This document shows, one piece after another, positions 35,100-47,640 of a stretch of 64,000 nt of DNA (the stretch's first letter is position 1; each line of letters opens with the position of its first letter). The stretch lies in assembly GCA_012295275.1 (NCBI GenBank), contig CM022677.1, positions 6,220,782-6,284,781 on the forward strand. The letters run 5' to 3'. Position numbers and translations under genes: made by a program. Source of the DNA: Chrysomallon squamiferum (Eukaryota > Mollusca > Gastropoda > Neomphalida > Peltospiridae). Below the pieces are notes generated by a model. That model ran no database searches, was not told where the DNA came from, and was given only the letters and a program-made list of their open reading frames with translations.

Positions 35100-35642
35100 A
35101 TCTCTCTATATGTATATGTATATGTGTGTGTTGTGTGTGTGTTGTGTTGTGTTGTGTTGTGTGTTATGTTAATGTATATGTGAAATTGTGTATTGTGCAG
35201 ATATGTGTGTTCCTACATGGATATCTGTATAATCTTTAACAATATATGTGTGTCTTCCTCTAAGTCTGTATATAACATTTTAATATTAGTTTAATTTCAT
35301 TAATATTATTCATTTTTATTAATAGAAGCCAGGATGTGTGTTATTTTCTGTATGTGTCAGTCAGTATAATATGAGTGACGGTCTAAAGATTTAAGCACTG
35401 CAGTCACAGAACATTTTTTCTTTCACTGAACTTAATATCAGCAGCAATCAGGTGGGTGTCAGTAACTAGTCAATCAGATCTCAGCCAGTGATAATTCCAG
35501 CTACTCAGATAATGAGGGGGTGTGTGTGTGAGTGTGAGAGAGAGAGTGTATCAGCAATAGAGATAATTGTTACTACTCAGGTAATGTGTGTGTAAGTGAG
35601 TGTGTGTATCAGCAACAGTGGTAATTGCTAGAACTCAGATAA

Positions 35643-35677
<35 letters not shown>

Positions 35678-36043
35678 CTGTGATAATTGCTAGAACTCAG
35701 ATAACTGTGATAATTGCTAGAACTCAGATAATAATGTGTGCATGTGAGAGTATATCAGCAACAGTGATAATTACTACTACTCAGATAATAGTGTGTGTGC
35801 ATGTGTGCGAGCATGAGTGTATCAGAAATAGTCATAATTGTACTATATGTGTGTGTGTGTGTGCATATCAGCAACTGTGATAATTACTACTACTCAGATA
35901 ATAGTGTGTGTGCGTGAGTATCAGCAATAGTGATAATTGCTACTATTTTGATGATAGTGTGAGTTCTTGTGTTTGTGTGTGTGCCTGTTTTTGTGTGAGT
36001 GTGTGTTTATCAGCAATAGTGATTATCGCTAGTACTCAGATAA

Positions 36044-36083
<40 letters not shown>

Positions 36084-36085
36084 TA
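35100..36085. repeat. Composite GT / TATCAGCAATAGTGATAATTGC minisatellite (intron)
   Basis: From about 35500 a unit made of TACTACTCAGATAATAGTG, a GT run of variable length and TATCAGCAACAGTGATAATTG repeats seven or eight times. Pure GT runs lie at 35645-35674 and 36045-36082. The ancestral single unit is at 14668-14790. Confidence 0.85.
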
Positions 36086-36197
36086 AGAAATATTTGGTTA
36101 TCAGTTTATATGGTTAAATGCTTTGTAGAAAATACTCAGGCCTGTATTATTTAAATTTAAGATTGAAACTGACTGTGCCCTTTGTCTTTGTTTCAAG

Positions 36198-36246
36198 GGA
36201 CACAACTCTGAATTAAAGAGCTTGAATATTGGTGGAAACTCATTAG
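36198..36246 (+). CDS. LRR gene, short LRR exon
   Basis: Acceptor TTTGTTTCAAG|, donor TTAG|gtaata. It reads GHNSELKSLNIGGNSLG, the core of one LRR. Phase 0 at its acceptor fits the exon-6 donor when a single 64-bp copy is assumed. Confidence 0.7.
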
Positions 36247-36249
36247 GTA

Positions 36250-37070
36250 ATAAATTGTATTTTGCATAGTTAGTTCTTAATAAAAAATAATAAAATAGAA
36301 GCTTGCATATTGTTTGAGATTTATATTATTTATTTTTGTTACTATACACACACACACACAGAGCACGTGTCTTACAACATTGTCTTTGTTTTAAATACAT
36401 TTTAACTTCATTTTAAATACACACAGGATTCATTATTGTAACTATTAGCTGAATGCACAGGATAATTGTGGTTTATTTATTCATTAGTGGCAAAATTAAA
36501 TTATATTAAAGTGGCAGGAAAGAATGTTACAATCAAATATTTTAATTAATCAAATATTTTATTATGAATGATGTAACTATAACGGTTGTTAAAGGTTAAT
36601 TAAAGATTGTAAGAATAATTTCAAATGTACTTTCATCATGTGATATTTCAAGTAGAAACAGTATTAGAAGACCATTTTCTTACGGTCTAATACTATATAG
36701 GTGTAAAATGTTTATTTACTTAATATTCCTGGCAGTCATCTTAAACTGGACTAAAATATTAAAACAGTGTAAATATCAAATTTTAACAAATTAATAGAAT
36801 TATTCAATTATATTAAAACATATTTTACTGAAGTATTGCTCTTTTAATCCTTTTATTTCAAATTTTAAAAATAATATTAAACTGATTGAAATTAAGAATG
36901 GAAAATCATTTAATACATTTTTTCATTATTAAAATTGGATGGAAAAAATAAAAATGTGGACTAAAATTTTTCTTGCTAAGACAGTGAAATGCAGTTAGAG
37001 CCGACAACAAAAATAATACTAGCACTTTATTTTATGTTTTGTTTATTAATGAATATTATATTTTGTTGTA
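36250..37070. other. Intron-like AT-rich stretch
   Basis: No exon with LRR character seen. An exon may still be hidden here, because the phases of the exons on either side disagree. Confidence 0.5.
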
Positions 37071-37071
37071 G

Positions 37072-37239
37072 GATCCTAGACAACAGATTCAAGCTGCCTC
37101 AGCCAGCACTTCAGTTGAAAATGTTGTAAGACACATTTTCAGAAAAGGTTCACTAGATCACCAGAATGCTTTTACATCACAGTCTTCCCTGTCCAGAGAA
37201 AACTCAACACTTTCAAGAGAAAATCTGTCTGAAATGTAA
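37072..37239 (+). CDS. Terminal exon, Ser-rich C-terminus
   Basis: Acceptor TTTTGTTGTAG|. The phase-0 frame is open to a TAA and reads DPRQQIQAASASTSVENVVR, HIFRKGSLDHQNAFTSQSS and LSRENSTLSRENLSEM. The repeated (L)SREN motif and Ser content suggest a phosphorylatable tail. It lies on the LRR gene strand and is probably its last exon. However the upstream donor is phase 1, and joining them directly gives a stop, so an exon is missing or an indel has occurred. AATAAA motifs lie downstream near 37977. Confidence 0.6.
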   Translation, partial: DPRQQIQAASASTSVENVVRHIFRKGSLDHQNAFTSQSSLSRENSTLSRENLSEM

Positions 37240-38455
37240 TTTGTAACTCAGTGATCTCCAAGAGACTGCATTGTCAATGTGATCAGAACATCCAGTGTAC
37301 ACATTGTACTTCATAGCAGCTTGCTCTGTTTTTATCATTGATACGTGCTTGGTTATTCTAAATAAGCTAAAATTAATGTGATAGTGCATAGAGGTGTTAA
37401 TTTTTATAATGATCTTATTTTTATATTATTTAATTCAGGGGAAATTCAAGGTTTTGCAGGGGTAAAAAATGAGTTTAAATATATTTAAAATTATGTAATC
37501 ATTGTGTACATATTTCTAAAATTGTTTAATTAGGGGTAATTAGATTTTTTATAAAAAAAAAAATGAAATCTAGAATTTTTTATAAAAACAAAATCCATTT
37601 TTTCTTTATATTATTTAAATCAGGGGAAATCAACGGTTTAGGAGTAATTAATGTAAATATAATTGAATATTATGTAATTAGGGGTAATTATAACTTTGCG
37701 TAAAAAACCCCAAATAATTTGTTTTTCTTTATAAAACAAAAAAGGGTTGTGGGTAATTCAAGGGTTTGTTGTGGGTAATTAGTGTAAATATAATTTACTA
37801 ATTAGAGGTAATTTGAATTTTTTAATAAAAAAAAAAAAAAAAAATAATATATATATTTTTAATGTAAACTGTTAATTAAATTGAACTTTTGATTGCATTA
37901 ACCATGACTTTGCTGTTTTTAATTAGAAGAAACATGATGATCTTCAAGTTGAAATTACTTAAAAACCTGTCTAGATAATAAAACTTAAATATTCAGTTAT
38001 TTTTGTTTAGACATTTCTGCCAGTTTTTATAATTTGCCTTTCCCATTTTAGAATTATTTCAATAAGGAATCTTTAAAAAAAAAAAAAAATAAAAAAAAAA
38101 AAAAAAAAAATAATATTAATCTCTTTAAAAAATTAAGTACAATTTTGTATTTAATATGTTTCCAACCAGAACGAAAATTAAAGCTGGTTTGTTTGTTATT
38201 ATTTCTTAATTAATTACTGTAAAATTCCTATTTTGCAGAAAACTTTTTTTTTCGATTTGTCCCTTGAGTAAAAACAATGAATTTTTCTATATACACTATA
38301 AATCTCGAGCTTTTCTAACAATGCATTATAATAATGAATTAATGTGACATATGTCTTTAAGATTTTTTATCATGAACCCATTTCACTTTTATTTGATGTC
38401 ATAGATTGTCATAATGAAGCCATAATCAAGCAAATTAAATTTTAAATCTTTTAAA

Positions 38456-38504
<49 letters not shown>

Positions 38505-38971
38505 GACATAGATAATTTCATTTTCATTTTCTTTAAAATAAAAATTACTGCAAATCTGTTTTAAAAAATACTTGGTTTTAATAGTGCTAAAATTATTTTT
38601 TTAATCTGATTAATTTCAGCTATTTTCAAGTATCTTTCAATGTTAATACAACAATTTAAAATCGGGACAATAATATAATAATAAATCATTAAAATAATCC
38701 AATTAATAATTCTGTTTTTTATCTCTATTTTTATATCATTTTTCTGTGTTTTTTGTGAAAGATAACAACAAACAAAACACTTGGAACTTGTATTTATTTT
38801 TACATAAACAAGGACACTGTCTTTCACATGCAGCAGTTATTTGACAATGAACACATTAACTCTTTCTCACAGATAACATGTATGTACCAACTCATCCTTT
38901 CACATTCACATCTGTCTCTCTATGTCTGCATCTATTTCTCCTCTGGAAACATACAAAACACAAATTTCCTT

Positions 38972-39031
<60 letters not shown>

Positions 39032-39240
39032 CTGTTTCTCTACCAATCCAATATTTCTATACAACTTCAACAATTTCTTTATGTACATCTCCCTAACAGT
39101 TTATATACTTTCTGTGTATCTCCTATAAAACTAGTTTCAATGTCATATGTTCATTTTAAAATTAATTATTTTAAATTACTTTTGCAATTAATTTTCTATC
39201 ATTTATGAAAATAAAAAGGTTAAATAAAAAAAAAAGATAA
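37240..39240. other. 3' flank and non-coding stretch
   Basis: Contains about four short degenerate repeats with GGGGTAATTA and TTTTATAAAA words (37440-37820), A-rich runs near 38075-38110, an ATT run 38459-38504 and an AC run 38976-39030. ORFs with poly-Thr/His are repeat translations. Confidence 0.6.
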
Positions 39241-40699
39241 TGTTAAATAAAAAATAGAGGAAAAGGTGAACATTTTGAAATGAATATAAAAAATACCGAT
39301 AATTTCACTTAGTTACATTTTATTCTACTAGGAGAAATCTTACAAAGTTAGTAAGTTACATCATAGAAAACATGCCTGTCCTCCTGAACTGGTGTTTTAT
39401 GAGATACGAGGATATTTTTAGTTAGCTAGAAGAAATATATCGTTTGTTTCATCCGATTAAAATATAACAATAACATCTTTACTATCAAGTACATCTTAAT
39501 GTTTCTTCTCCGGTTATCAATAAAATCTCACCAGAAACTTTTAAAATATCAGTCTGAACTGATTTATTTAATTATTTTTGTAAACACAACAAAAACTACA
39601 ATAATACTAATTAAAATGATAAATAAAATAATAATTAAGAAAGACTACTGAAACAAGGGAAAAAGAAAAAAGTCAAAAAAGAAATAAAATGATTATTTCA
39701 GGCATATATTCTTTACACTAGATCATGATATTTTTGACTGAACCTCAGTTTATTCATAGAGATCTGAAATCTTATTTGTTTATAGAACATAAACTCTGTC
39801 CAGTGTCACAAATTATATCTAGAAAAATACATTGTACGTCAAAATTTCGTGTTTCAGTAATTACTCCAATACGATTTTTATCATGACTCGACACTGATTT
39901 TGGAAGAAAAAACTGGCAAAAGGATTTTTTCTAATGAAACACGTGTTATCCAGACAGTCAGCTACATGTCTGCACAGCCCGACTTGTCTTCAAAAGTTTC
40001 ACCCAAACGTTTCTTCACAAAACACTCGCCGTTGTACAGGACGAAAAGTAACACATTTCTTAAAATATACTTAATAAATATTAATTACCAGAACACTAAT
40101 TAAAAGCACAATCTGTGGTGTAATTAATGAAATTCACCTTCATCTTTCTCCACCTCACTGACACCAGCTTAGAAAAAGTATATTTGTAAAATATACCCAA
40201 CGCTTTGCCAGGAATTTAAAAATGATACTTTCTTCTATTACTACTTCTGTCAGGAAGAGAAAAAAAACAACACGAAAACACCCCACGAAAAAACAGTATT
40301 CGATCCTAAACATTACTGGTGTGATTTTACTATTAACACATGTTTCACTGAAAAGCTAAGTACGAGTAATTTTACACGACGTTATGAAAATAAGAACCGC
40401 CATCACTATTTATGTTACTTGTTTTATGTTTGTTAACAGAGGCATAGCGATAATATTATGTATTAAAAACATGAATCTGGAAATCTAACTCGCTATATTT
40501 CTCAGTTTCTAAATTATTCCAGTAGAATATAAGCCATCTATCAACTCGTCAGCTACTGTTCAAAAAAGGGTACATAACTCTCTATTTCCCTGCAGCATTT
40601 TATGTTTTATTTTTTTTTCAATTCACAGTTTCAAAGATTTAGTTTTAACTGTAGAAAAATGTGACATTTTATACATAATAACTTATAATAAATGTAAGC

Positions 40700-40735
40700 C
40701 ATAATTTTTTATTTATTTATTTATTTATTTATTTA

Positions 40736-40802
<67 letters not shown>

Positions 40803-40805
40803 TTA
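40700..40805. repeat. TTTA and ATT microsatellites
   Basis: A TTTA run followed by more than twenty ATT triplets. Confidence 0.9.
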
Positions 40806-41501
40806 TTATTTATTATTATTATTCTTCATTGAGCTTCTCAAATAAATGTCTGGCTCATTTTCACCTTTTTATTTTTATGTAAACAAAAATATAAATAAAT
40901 ACAAAAATACAACATCATTTTCTGTTTGTCAATAAAAAGGATTGAAAAGTGGATATCTCCAGGTTACTTGTCTGTGTGAAGCTATAGCTACGTCATAAAA
41001 TATACTGACATCCAGACTGGAGCGATGATGTTAACTTTTCAAGTCTTACGGATATTGAGAAGTAAAGAAATCGAATAAAGATTAAAATTTTCTTTTCTTT
41101 ACATTACTATTGTTGTTGTCGTTGTCGTTGTTGTTCTTGTTTTATGTGTGTACTGTAGCATTATAGTAAACATTACAGGTGTAATTTTACTGCGAAAACA
41201 CAGTGACCATTCAGAAAAGTAGATTGGGCTTCCAGATTAGCGTGTTTTTATAAACAACAGTAGAATTATATTAGAATATCGAGAACGCTTCCATACTAAT
41301 GCGATTTTTATTAACAGAACTTGTTTCACAGAACAGCTAAGTAGGAGTCATTTTACACGGCGTTATGAAAATAAGTCATCAGTATTTTATGTTTTTAACA
41401 GAGGCGTAGCGGTAATATTATATATTGAAAACACAGTGTATTGATAAATAGAGGTATTATTGTTTTTAATTAACAATATTAGATAATTTTATTTTGCATA
41501 A

Positions 41502-41545
<44 letters not shown>

Positions 41546-43867
41546 AAGCTTAATTTTTCATTAACAGGTATAACGTATCTAACAAGTTCAATAATGAATC
41601 AACGTTTAATAATGCGAATAATTCTTTTTTTTAATTTTTTTTATTAAGATAGTAGAATTGCAGTTGAGAGGTGAGAGGCTAGATTAAGATGAATTAACTT
41701 CACCATGTTATTGATATTTGCAAGTGCATCTTTCTTAAATACTAGAAAAGTTTAGAATATAGAGAAACATTAATAGATGTTTTTATTATTAAAAGTAAAG
41801 TGAAAAGGCGAGGATGCGCGAGATGAATCTTGTTTATTATAACACAAGTTCTGTAAATATACTGCGCTGTTACAGATTAATTCTTAATTAACTGTAGAAA
41901 GTGATATTCTATTATCTCCCCTAAAAATTAAATTGAAAATTAGACAATTAATATTCAACTAGATATAATCTAGAGAGCTATATGTAAATGTAAAATATTA
42001 CGGTTCTTTCGCTGAATTTAAATGTATTAGTATAAACAGGTCTGGTTGAAGCAAATAAACTGTAAATATTGTCGTTCAGTTCCATTATATATGGTAAACA
42101 GCGTTCATCATAATAACAACAACATTTTTTTTTCATTACTGCAATACAAAGGAAATTTCAGTTGCCGTTTACAGGGACAAATAAATACATAAATACATTT
42201 ATTAATGTTAATATTAATATTTAAGATCCTTCAGTATTTTAGGCATACACAGAACCTCTCCCAGTGAGATAAAATATCATCGCTGCTTTATTATCAATGT
42301 TTTCTGCAGTGTTTATCATTTGTTTTACTGAGGTTTTAATTACAGCGACACCTGCACTTATCACTGTAATCTGAAAGTTAGATAGGTAGGTGGATAGATA
42401 GATAGACAGACAAATAGATGGAGAGTGAGACACACATACAGACACACAGACAGATAGAAAAACCCAAAACTGAACTGAATAATTAAAATGACGAATAAAA
42501 GAAAAGTTGTGAAAAGCGAGGTTAATGTGATATTATATAATAATGCATGTACAAACATTTTCTTACAAGTTCATTTGCCTATGAAATGTAAAATGTCTAT
42601 CTATCTCTATGTCTATCAATGTATCTATCTGTCTGTTATTTAACTATATACATAAACACCCTCTCACTGATATGAAATCCTGTATATAACTATCCTCTAA
42701 GGCAAACACGTATACCAAACTATTTCTTTTCTATGTGTGTGCTGTGTCTGTGTGTGTGTGTCTATCTCTCTATCTGTTTATTTGTTGATAATTGTTTCTT
42801 TCTTTATAATGACTGTATACTGACATAACGATATTAACGATAAAAACAACAACACTAATTGCAATAATACTAATTAAAATCATTAGTCCTAATCATAATA
42901 CAAGTCAAATTGAAAACTTCAATAAACTAAACTCCTTGACAAACATCACACAAGAATACAATGCCTCGGCATACCTCATCCTTTTGATTTTATTGCCCCA
43001 AGTGGTGGAGTAAAATACAAAGCATATTTCTTGCCTAATTACCACATATTAATCAAGTTTCTTCTGCTGAACTTAAAAACCGATTATATGTTTACCTGTT
43101 ATAATTTATCACTAACCTTATGTCTATAGGACTAAAAAATAACAATCACTTTTGAAACCTCAAAATGCAGTATAGCGACTGCAAGTCATAATATACCTCG
43201 GAGGCCCGAATTGCCCCGAGGCCCGAATTACCCCAACTAAAAATAATTTTAGTGAATTTAGTAAATTCAGTGAATGATCTATATTCATGCGACATGAATT
43301 TTTTATTTTTTTTTTTTTTTTTTATTATTCTTTTTTTTTTAAATTTTACCCAGCACTCAGTCTTTTTTGTTATTTACCAACGTGCGTGTTAAATAGAGTT
43401 ATTTCTCTTAGACCACGAACTTCTGAAATAGATTACTCCTCGCATATGCAAGGTCACGGTAAATTAGATTTGTTGCTTTTAGATGAAAATAAACAATTCT
43501 GTATAATGTTTTGTAGCAGACACAACCAGCTTATTCACATTCTCTGCGTTTTCTTTGTGTTTTAACAAACCAGTTTCCAGTATTTTTGGTTTATTTAACG
43601 TGATATTATGATTTGATGAATTATTGTAAAATTGCTATTTCGTTTAATTTTTTTCATTTAATTTTTTTAATTTATTTTATTTATTTATTTCATTTATTTT
43701 AGTTGAAAAAATAGTTAGGAAAGGCGCAAGAGATCACGGTTTTGTAATATGAACAACCATCTTTATCAGTGTAAATCATAAAAAGTTCAGAAAGTAGACA
43801 TAAAATAATGTATTTGGAAGTTTAAAAACTTCCTTGACCTCACGGAAACTTCCGATTGAAATCCAAG

Positions 43868-43952
43868 ATGGCAACAACGAACGCCGATCAATATTTACAC
43901 ACTTTTAAACATGTAGACCTTTATAGCAATAATTCTACATAGATCATTAAAA
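43868..43952 (+). pseudogene. First-exon-like coding segment, copy 2, with in-frame stop
   Basis: Homologue of 6045-6132. The frame reads MATTNADQYLHTFKHVDLYS and ends in a phase-1 donor (AAA|gtaatt). The Trp codon found in copies 1 and 3 (TGG) is TAG here, so the exon cannot be read through. Confidence 0.5.
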
Positions 43953-43999
43953 GTAATTTGGAGAAGTGTGTCATATAACCAGTGCCTCTTATACATAGA

Positions 44000-44280
44000 T
44001 GGCTAATACTCTGTAGTAATTGCTGAAAACGTTGTAACATTTATTTTTTTATTCGTTTATTTTTTCTGACGTTGAGGTAATATACCATTTCGTACTATTT
44101 TTTTTTTTCCACTTTTTATTACGACATCGTCAGCCAAAAAAATATAATAATAAAATTTAAAAATTTAAAAAATAAGTAAATGAATAAATAAAATAAAATA
44201 ATTGAAATAAAATAAATTAAAATGAAATAAATAATTTTTACTAACGCTGGTTGGAGGGATGGATCTATCCATATAGATAC
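44000..44280. other. AT-rich non-coding stretch
   Basis: T-rich and A-rich low-complexity words only. Confidence 0.6.
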
Positions 44281-45400
44281 ACACACATACAGACACACAT
44301 ATATACATACACATACACGTGTATAGGAATGATAATGTATTTGTATGTTTAGAAGATGATTAGTATGTATATGTATATAAAAGGATAAGTAACTACATAT
44401 GTGTGTGTGTGTGTGTAAGAAAGGGAAGATAGGTGGTAGATGATAACAGACAGGTAAATTGATAGACAGAAGAAAGGTAGATAGATTACTAGAAAGATAG
44501 ATAGATGAGGAGGCATGAGTATATACCTGTACATCTGTAAGAACGACTGACTGTGTTGGTTATGTATATGGCATAAATAGATAGATAAATAAATATATTT
44601 ACAGACAGATAACTAGATAGAAAGAGTGTATTTAAATACTTAAAAAGGATGTAAATAGAGAGTGTATACGAACGTGTGTGTGTTTGTGCGTGTGTGTTTG
44701 TGTGAGTGCAAGATAGACTTTGGCTATGTGTAACTGAGAAGATGAGATAGATTGATTATAGAGATAGTAAGACATCGCTTCAGAGATAGATTGATATGTT
44801 AGGTAGACAATAATTAGGTACATATATAGATATATATATATAGCTAACACAGACAAACTGATGAGTATGTGTATGATAAATATATGTGTTAGAGAGAATG
44901 GGTATATAAATGGGTGTCAAAGATAGTGTGCTTTTTGTGGATTTTTGAGAGAGTCAGATGACTGATAGAGAGATAATAGATTAAATATAAATAAATAAAT
45001 ACATGAGTGAATAGATTTATGTGTATATATATATATGTATATATATATATATGTGTGTGCTGGAGAGGGTAGATATAGATGGATGGCTGGACACACACAC
45101 AAACACATAAATAGATACATAGATACATAGATTCATAATCATGAGTATTTGTATTTATGTTAGAGGATTGGTATATAACTGAATTTATGAATAAGAGTAT
45201 GTTTATATGGGTGTTAGATTGCAGTTAGATAGCGAGACTGAGAGAGACTGACATGTAGGCGTGGTTATATGTGTTTGTGTGTTAGAGAGAGAACAGGTAT
45301 TGACCTCTGTATGAAACAGAGAAGTGAGTATTATTTTTCAGAGAATGAGAGATAATTATATAAATAAATATAGATATAGCTTAATATATAAACTGTGTGA
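44280..45400. repeat. GATA-type simple-repeat tract
   Basis: Degenerate GATA, GACA and TATG words with TA and TG runs (for example 45020-45060). Resembles 6760-7780 and lies at the same place relative to its unit. Leu/Ile/Tyr-rich minus ORFs are repeat translations. Confidence 0.8.
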
Positions 45401-46290
45401 TGAGGAATATGTGGAGTTAGGAGGGAGGCATGACTGGAAGTACCAATAAATTGTTAATGAGAGATTAGTGATTTCTGGCATTGTTTATGAAGAGAACATT
45501 AATCTGGAAATCTAGTCTCTGTTTATCTACACTGAAAGCATAGTCTTCATCTGCTGATTAGAAGGTAAATATGATAAGATAAGAAATGTTTATAATATTT
45601 TCTGTTAAATAGCACATTAAACACAGAACCTATAATACTTAATTACACTTAAACATCTGGTAAAATAAAATAATCCATCTAATTAGAGTAATCTGGAGAG
45701 TGACAGAGAGAGTAAGAAAGCCAGAGTGAAATATTTTTATGTCATAACTTATTCTTAAGTACATACACTTCTGTCTCTACTCTGTTGGTCTGTCTGTCTA
45801 ACTGTATATAGAAAAGTAATGACACTGTATTCGAAATTAGAAAAAAGTAGCAATACCCTAAATATAGATCGCTAAGATATACGGAGCGGCTAACCACACG
45901 AGATTTCTGTCTTCTCAGATGAATAAAATCTGATATCATTTCTGAAATGAGTTTGAACACTTCAAAATAATAAATAAATAGTACAAATTAAAATGTATAA
46001 ACTATAGATAATTATGTAATAATGTAGATTTTAAATACAAAATCTGTGCTCAACCTGATTGTATGAAAGAGGAAAACAACACCACTTTTTAATTTAGAAA
46101 AATATTAATCTTTACAAATGTAAAAATATATATCGTACATTGAATATATATGTATATATTCTAAAACAGTTCTGAATTATTGTTACTGTTATGTAAATAT
46201 AAGTTCATAAATGCAACACTGAGAGGAAAAAACTTCTTTTATCACCACCACTGATCAAGATATAAATGACTGGCATGATTTACATGTTCA
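45400..46290. other. Non-coding stretch
   Basis: The minus ORF at 45742-45960 has no motif or clear splice sites. No other signal. Confidence 0.5.
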
Positions 46291-46299
46291 TGATGTTTC

Positions 46300-46578
46300 G
46301 TGTTTGAAACGTTTTGTCAACTTTTGTGTTCATCAGTTGTTTTTGCCAGTTCATGCTTTGAGCTGCTTTTCGCTTCCAGTCAGCTCCAGGTCGTGATTTT
46401 CACGTGGCCCGCTACACACGGGAAGAGGGTGGAGCCCATGGACGTCGGTGTCCTTGCATTGGACGTGAACGATCGGGAGAACCAAAGAAATCCACCTGTA
46501 CAAGAAGAAAAGAAAACTGTTTATTTATTATATAATGTTATCTTTACTTCATTCGCAGTGTGGCTGTGTCTAATATGA
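46300..46578 (+). CDS. Small plus-strand ORF with EPMDV segment
   Basis: 92 codons. The N-terminal part is hydrophobic and Cys-rich (QLLCSSVVFASSCFELLFAS), like a signal or membrane segment, followed by VEPMDVGVLALDVNDRENQR and a basic tail. A related plus-strand segment lies at 47640-47880 (shared GAGCTGCTTTTCGC and CTACACACGGGAAGA). CCCATGGACGTCG here is the inverted counterpart of the start of the minus-strand exon at 46641-46779. Could be an exon or two; I do not know the family. Confidence 0.35.
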   Translation: MFETFCQLLCSSVVFASSCFELLFASSQLQVVIFTWPATHGKRVEPMDVGVLALDVNDRENQRNPPVQEEKKTVYLLYNVIFTSFAVWLCLI

Positions 46579-46620
46579 AAGTAGGGAATATTTGCGAAAA
46601 ATAATAATGTTTCAACATAT

Positions 46621-46626
46621 TTTATT
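46621..46626 (-). terminator. AATAAA polyadenylation signal
   Basis: On the minus strand, shortly after the stop of the acidic-repeat exon. Confidence 0.55.
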
Positions 46627-46640
46627 CTGATACTTTATAC

Positions 46641-46779
46641 TCAGGTTGTATCCATGGGTTCCCCGAATGGGTCAACCTCCATTGGTTGAATGTCTCTGTC
46701 GTCGAATGGGTCAACCTCCATTGGTTGAATGTCTCTGTCGTCGAAGGGGTCGACGTCCATGGGTTCTTCGAAACGGATT
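46641..46779 (-). CDS. Terminal exon with repeated acidic PMEVDPFDD motif
   Basis: Acceptor TTTTATTTTCAG| (phase 2). The frame reads IRFEEPMDVDPFDDRDIQ, then PMEVDPFDDRDIQ, then PMEVDPFGEPMDTT and TGA. So a 13-residue acidic motif is repeated, with partial copies at both ends. An AATAAA (46621-46626, minus strand) lies about 15 bases after the stop, as expected for a real 3' end. The protein is likely disordered here. Upstream exons should lie at higher coordinates but I could not identify them. I do not recognise the family. Confidence 0.6.
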
Positions 46780-47640
46780 CTGAAAATAAAAGAACTCTTC
46801 AAATATTTTATAGAAACCATTCACTAAATATTTTTAGACGTGAATCATTAATAAAATAATAGTTGTCAGATTATGAGATTTTGTTACACTCCTTTATTCT
46901 TTTTAAAAAAAAACATTCGAAACACTATCTGTAATTGATTGTTGGTATTTTTATGTAAAAATAAAAAAAAATTGACAAGGGTATATTAACAATATAAGAA
47001 ACAGGAATCATAGCATTAGAGGTTAGAAAGTAATTCATAGACACAGTTTTCAGTTATCGTTGCTTATCTAATCTAAAAATAATCTAGCACAACCTCACTG
47101 TGAATAAAACAATATGTCCAGTTTGGACTTAAATATGTTAATAATATAAAAATTAAACCCACACAAATGTAACCTTCATCACTTGCAGATGCAATTCAAT
47201 ATACAAAGTAAAAAAGAAGGAAAGTAGAGTCAGGACTAACTCGAATGCGCTAATCTTCAATATCGCCAACTGTATCTATGTAAACAAACCACTGATGACG
47301 TCATAGACCCAAACGTAAAAACGAAGTTAGCCGAATATTAATTTTTATTTTCAACTCCAATCGATATAAAAATAAACATTATAAAACACCGAGTGTACGC
47401 TTAGTATAAATTCTGATTTGTAAGCACGAAATCTTCAGTGATTTAAATTTTATTAGAATTTATTTTTTTAACTATTGTCATCAATAATAATTTTATTTTT
47501 ATTTTCGAAGTAATTCGTGTTATTTTATGTATGTCTACCGCAAAGATATGTCTTGCTATTGAAACCGAAACAAAACCAAGAACCGAGATTTCCGATTATT
47601 GTAATAAATTAATCTAAATTTCAATGATTATATTTACTGA
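46780..47640. other. Non-coding stretch with CRE-like palindrome
   Basis: No exon supported. TGACGTCA at 47296-47303 is a perfect cAMP-response-element palindrome in an otherwise AT-rich region; the part around it (47230-47340) is slightly richer in GC. It could be a promoter for the minus-strand acidic-repeat gene or for the plus-strand segment at 47.7 kb. Confidence 0.4.

Larger units (their letters stand above)
39240..44000 (+). repeat. Duplicated unit, copy 2
   Basis: Same ordered anchors as copy 1 (see 2500-6300). The block at 40354-40533 is nearly identical to 4195-4374. The block at 42230-42317 matches 62128-62215 of copy 3 and is absent from copy 1. Long TTTA/ATT (40708-40802) and AAAT (41497-41543) runs have expanded inside this copy. 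A block at 39595-39690 repeats one found near 5465-5540, so the internal order is not fully conserved. Confidence 0.75.

Noticed and set aside
38828-39208. 126-codon plus ORF with a His/Thr run
   Set aside because: Most of it is an AC dinucleotide repeat and it lacks splice or compositional support.
44280-45130. Several Leu/Tyr-rich minus ORFs that look like membrane proteins
   Set aside because: They are translations of degenerate GATA/TATG repeats; hydrophobicity follows from the repeat.
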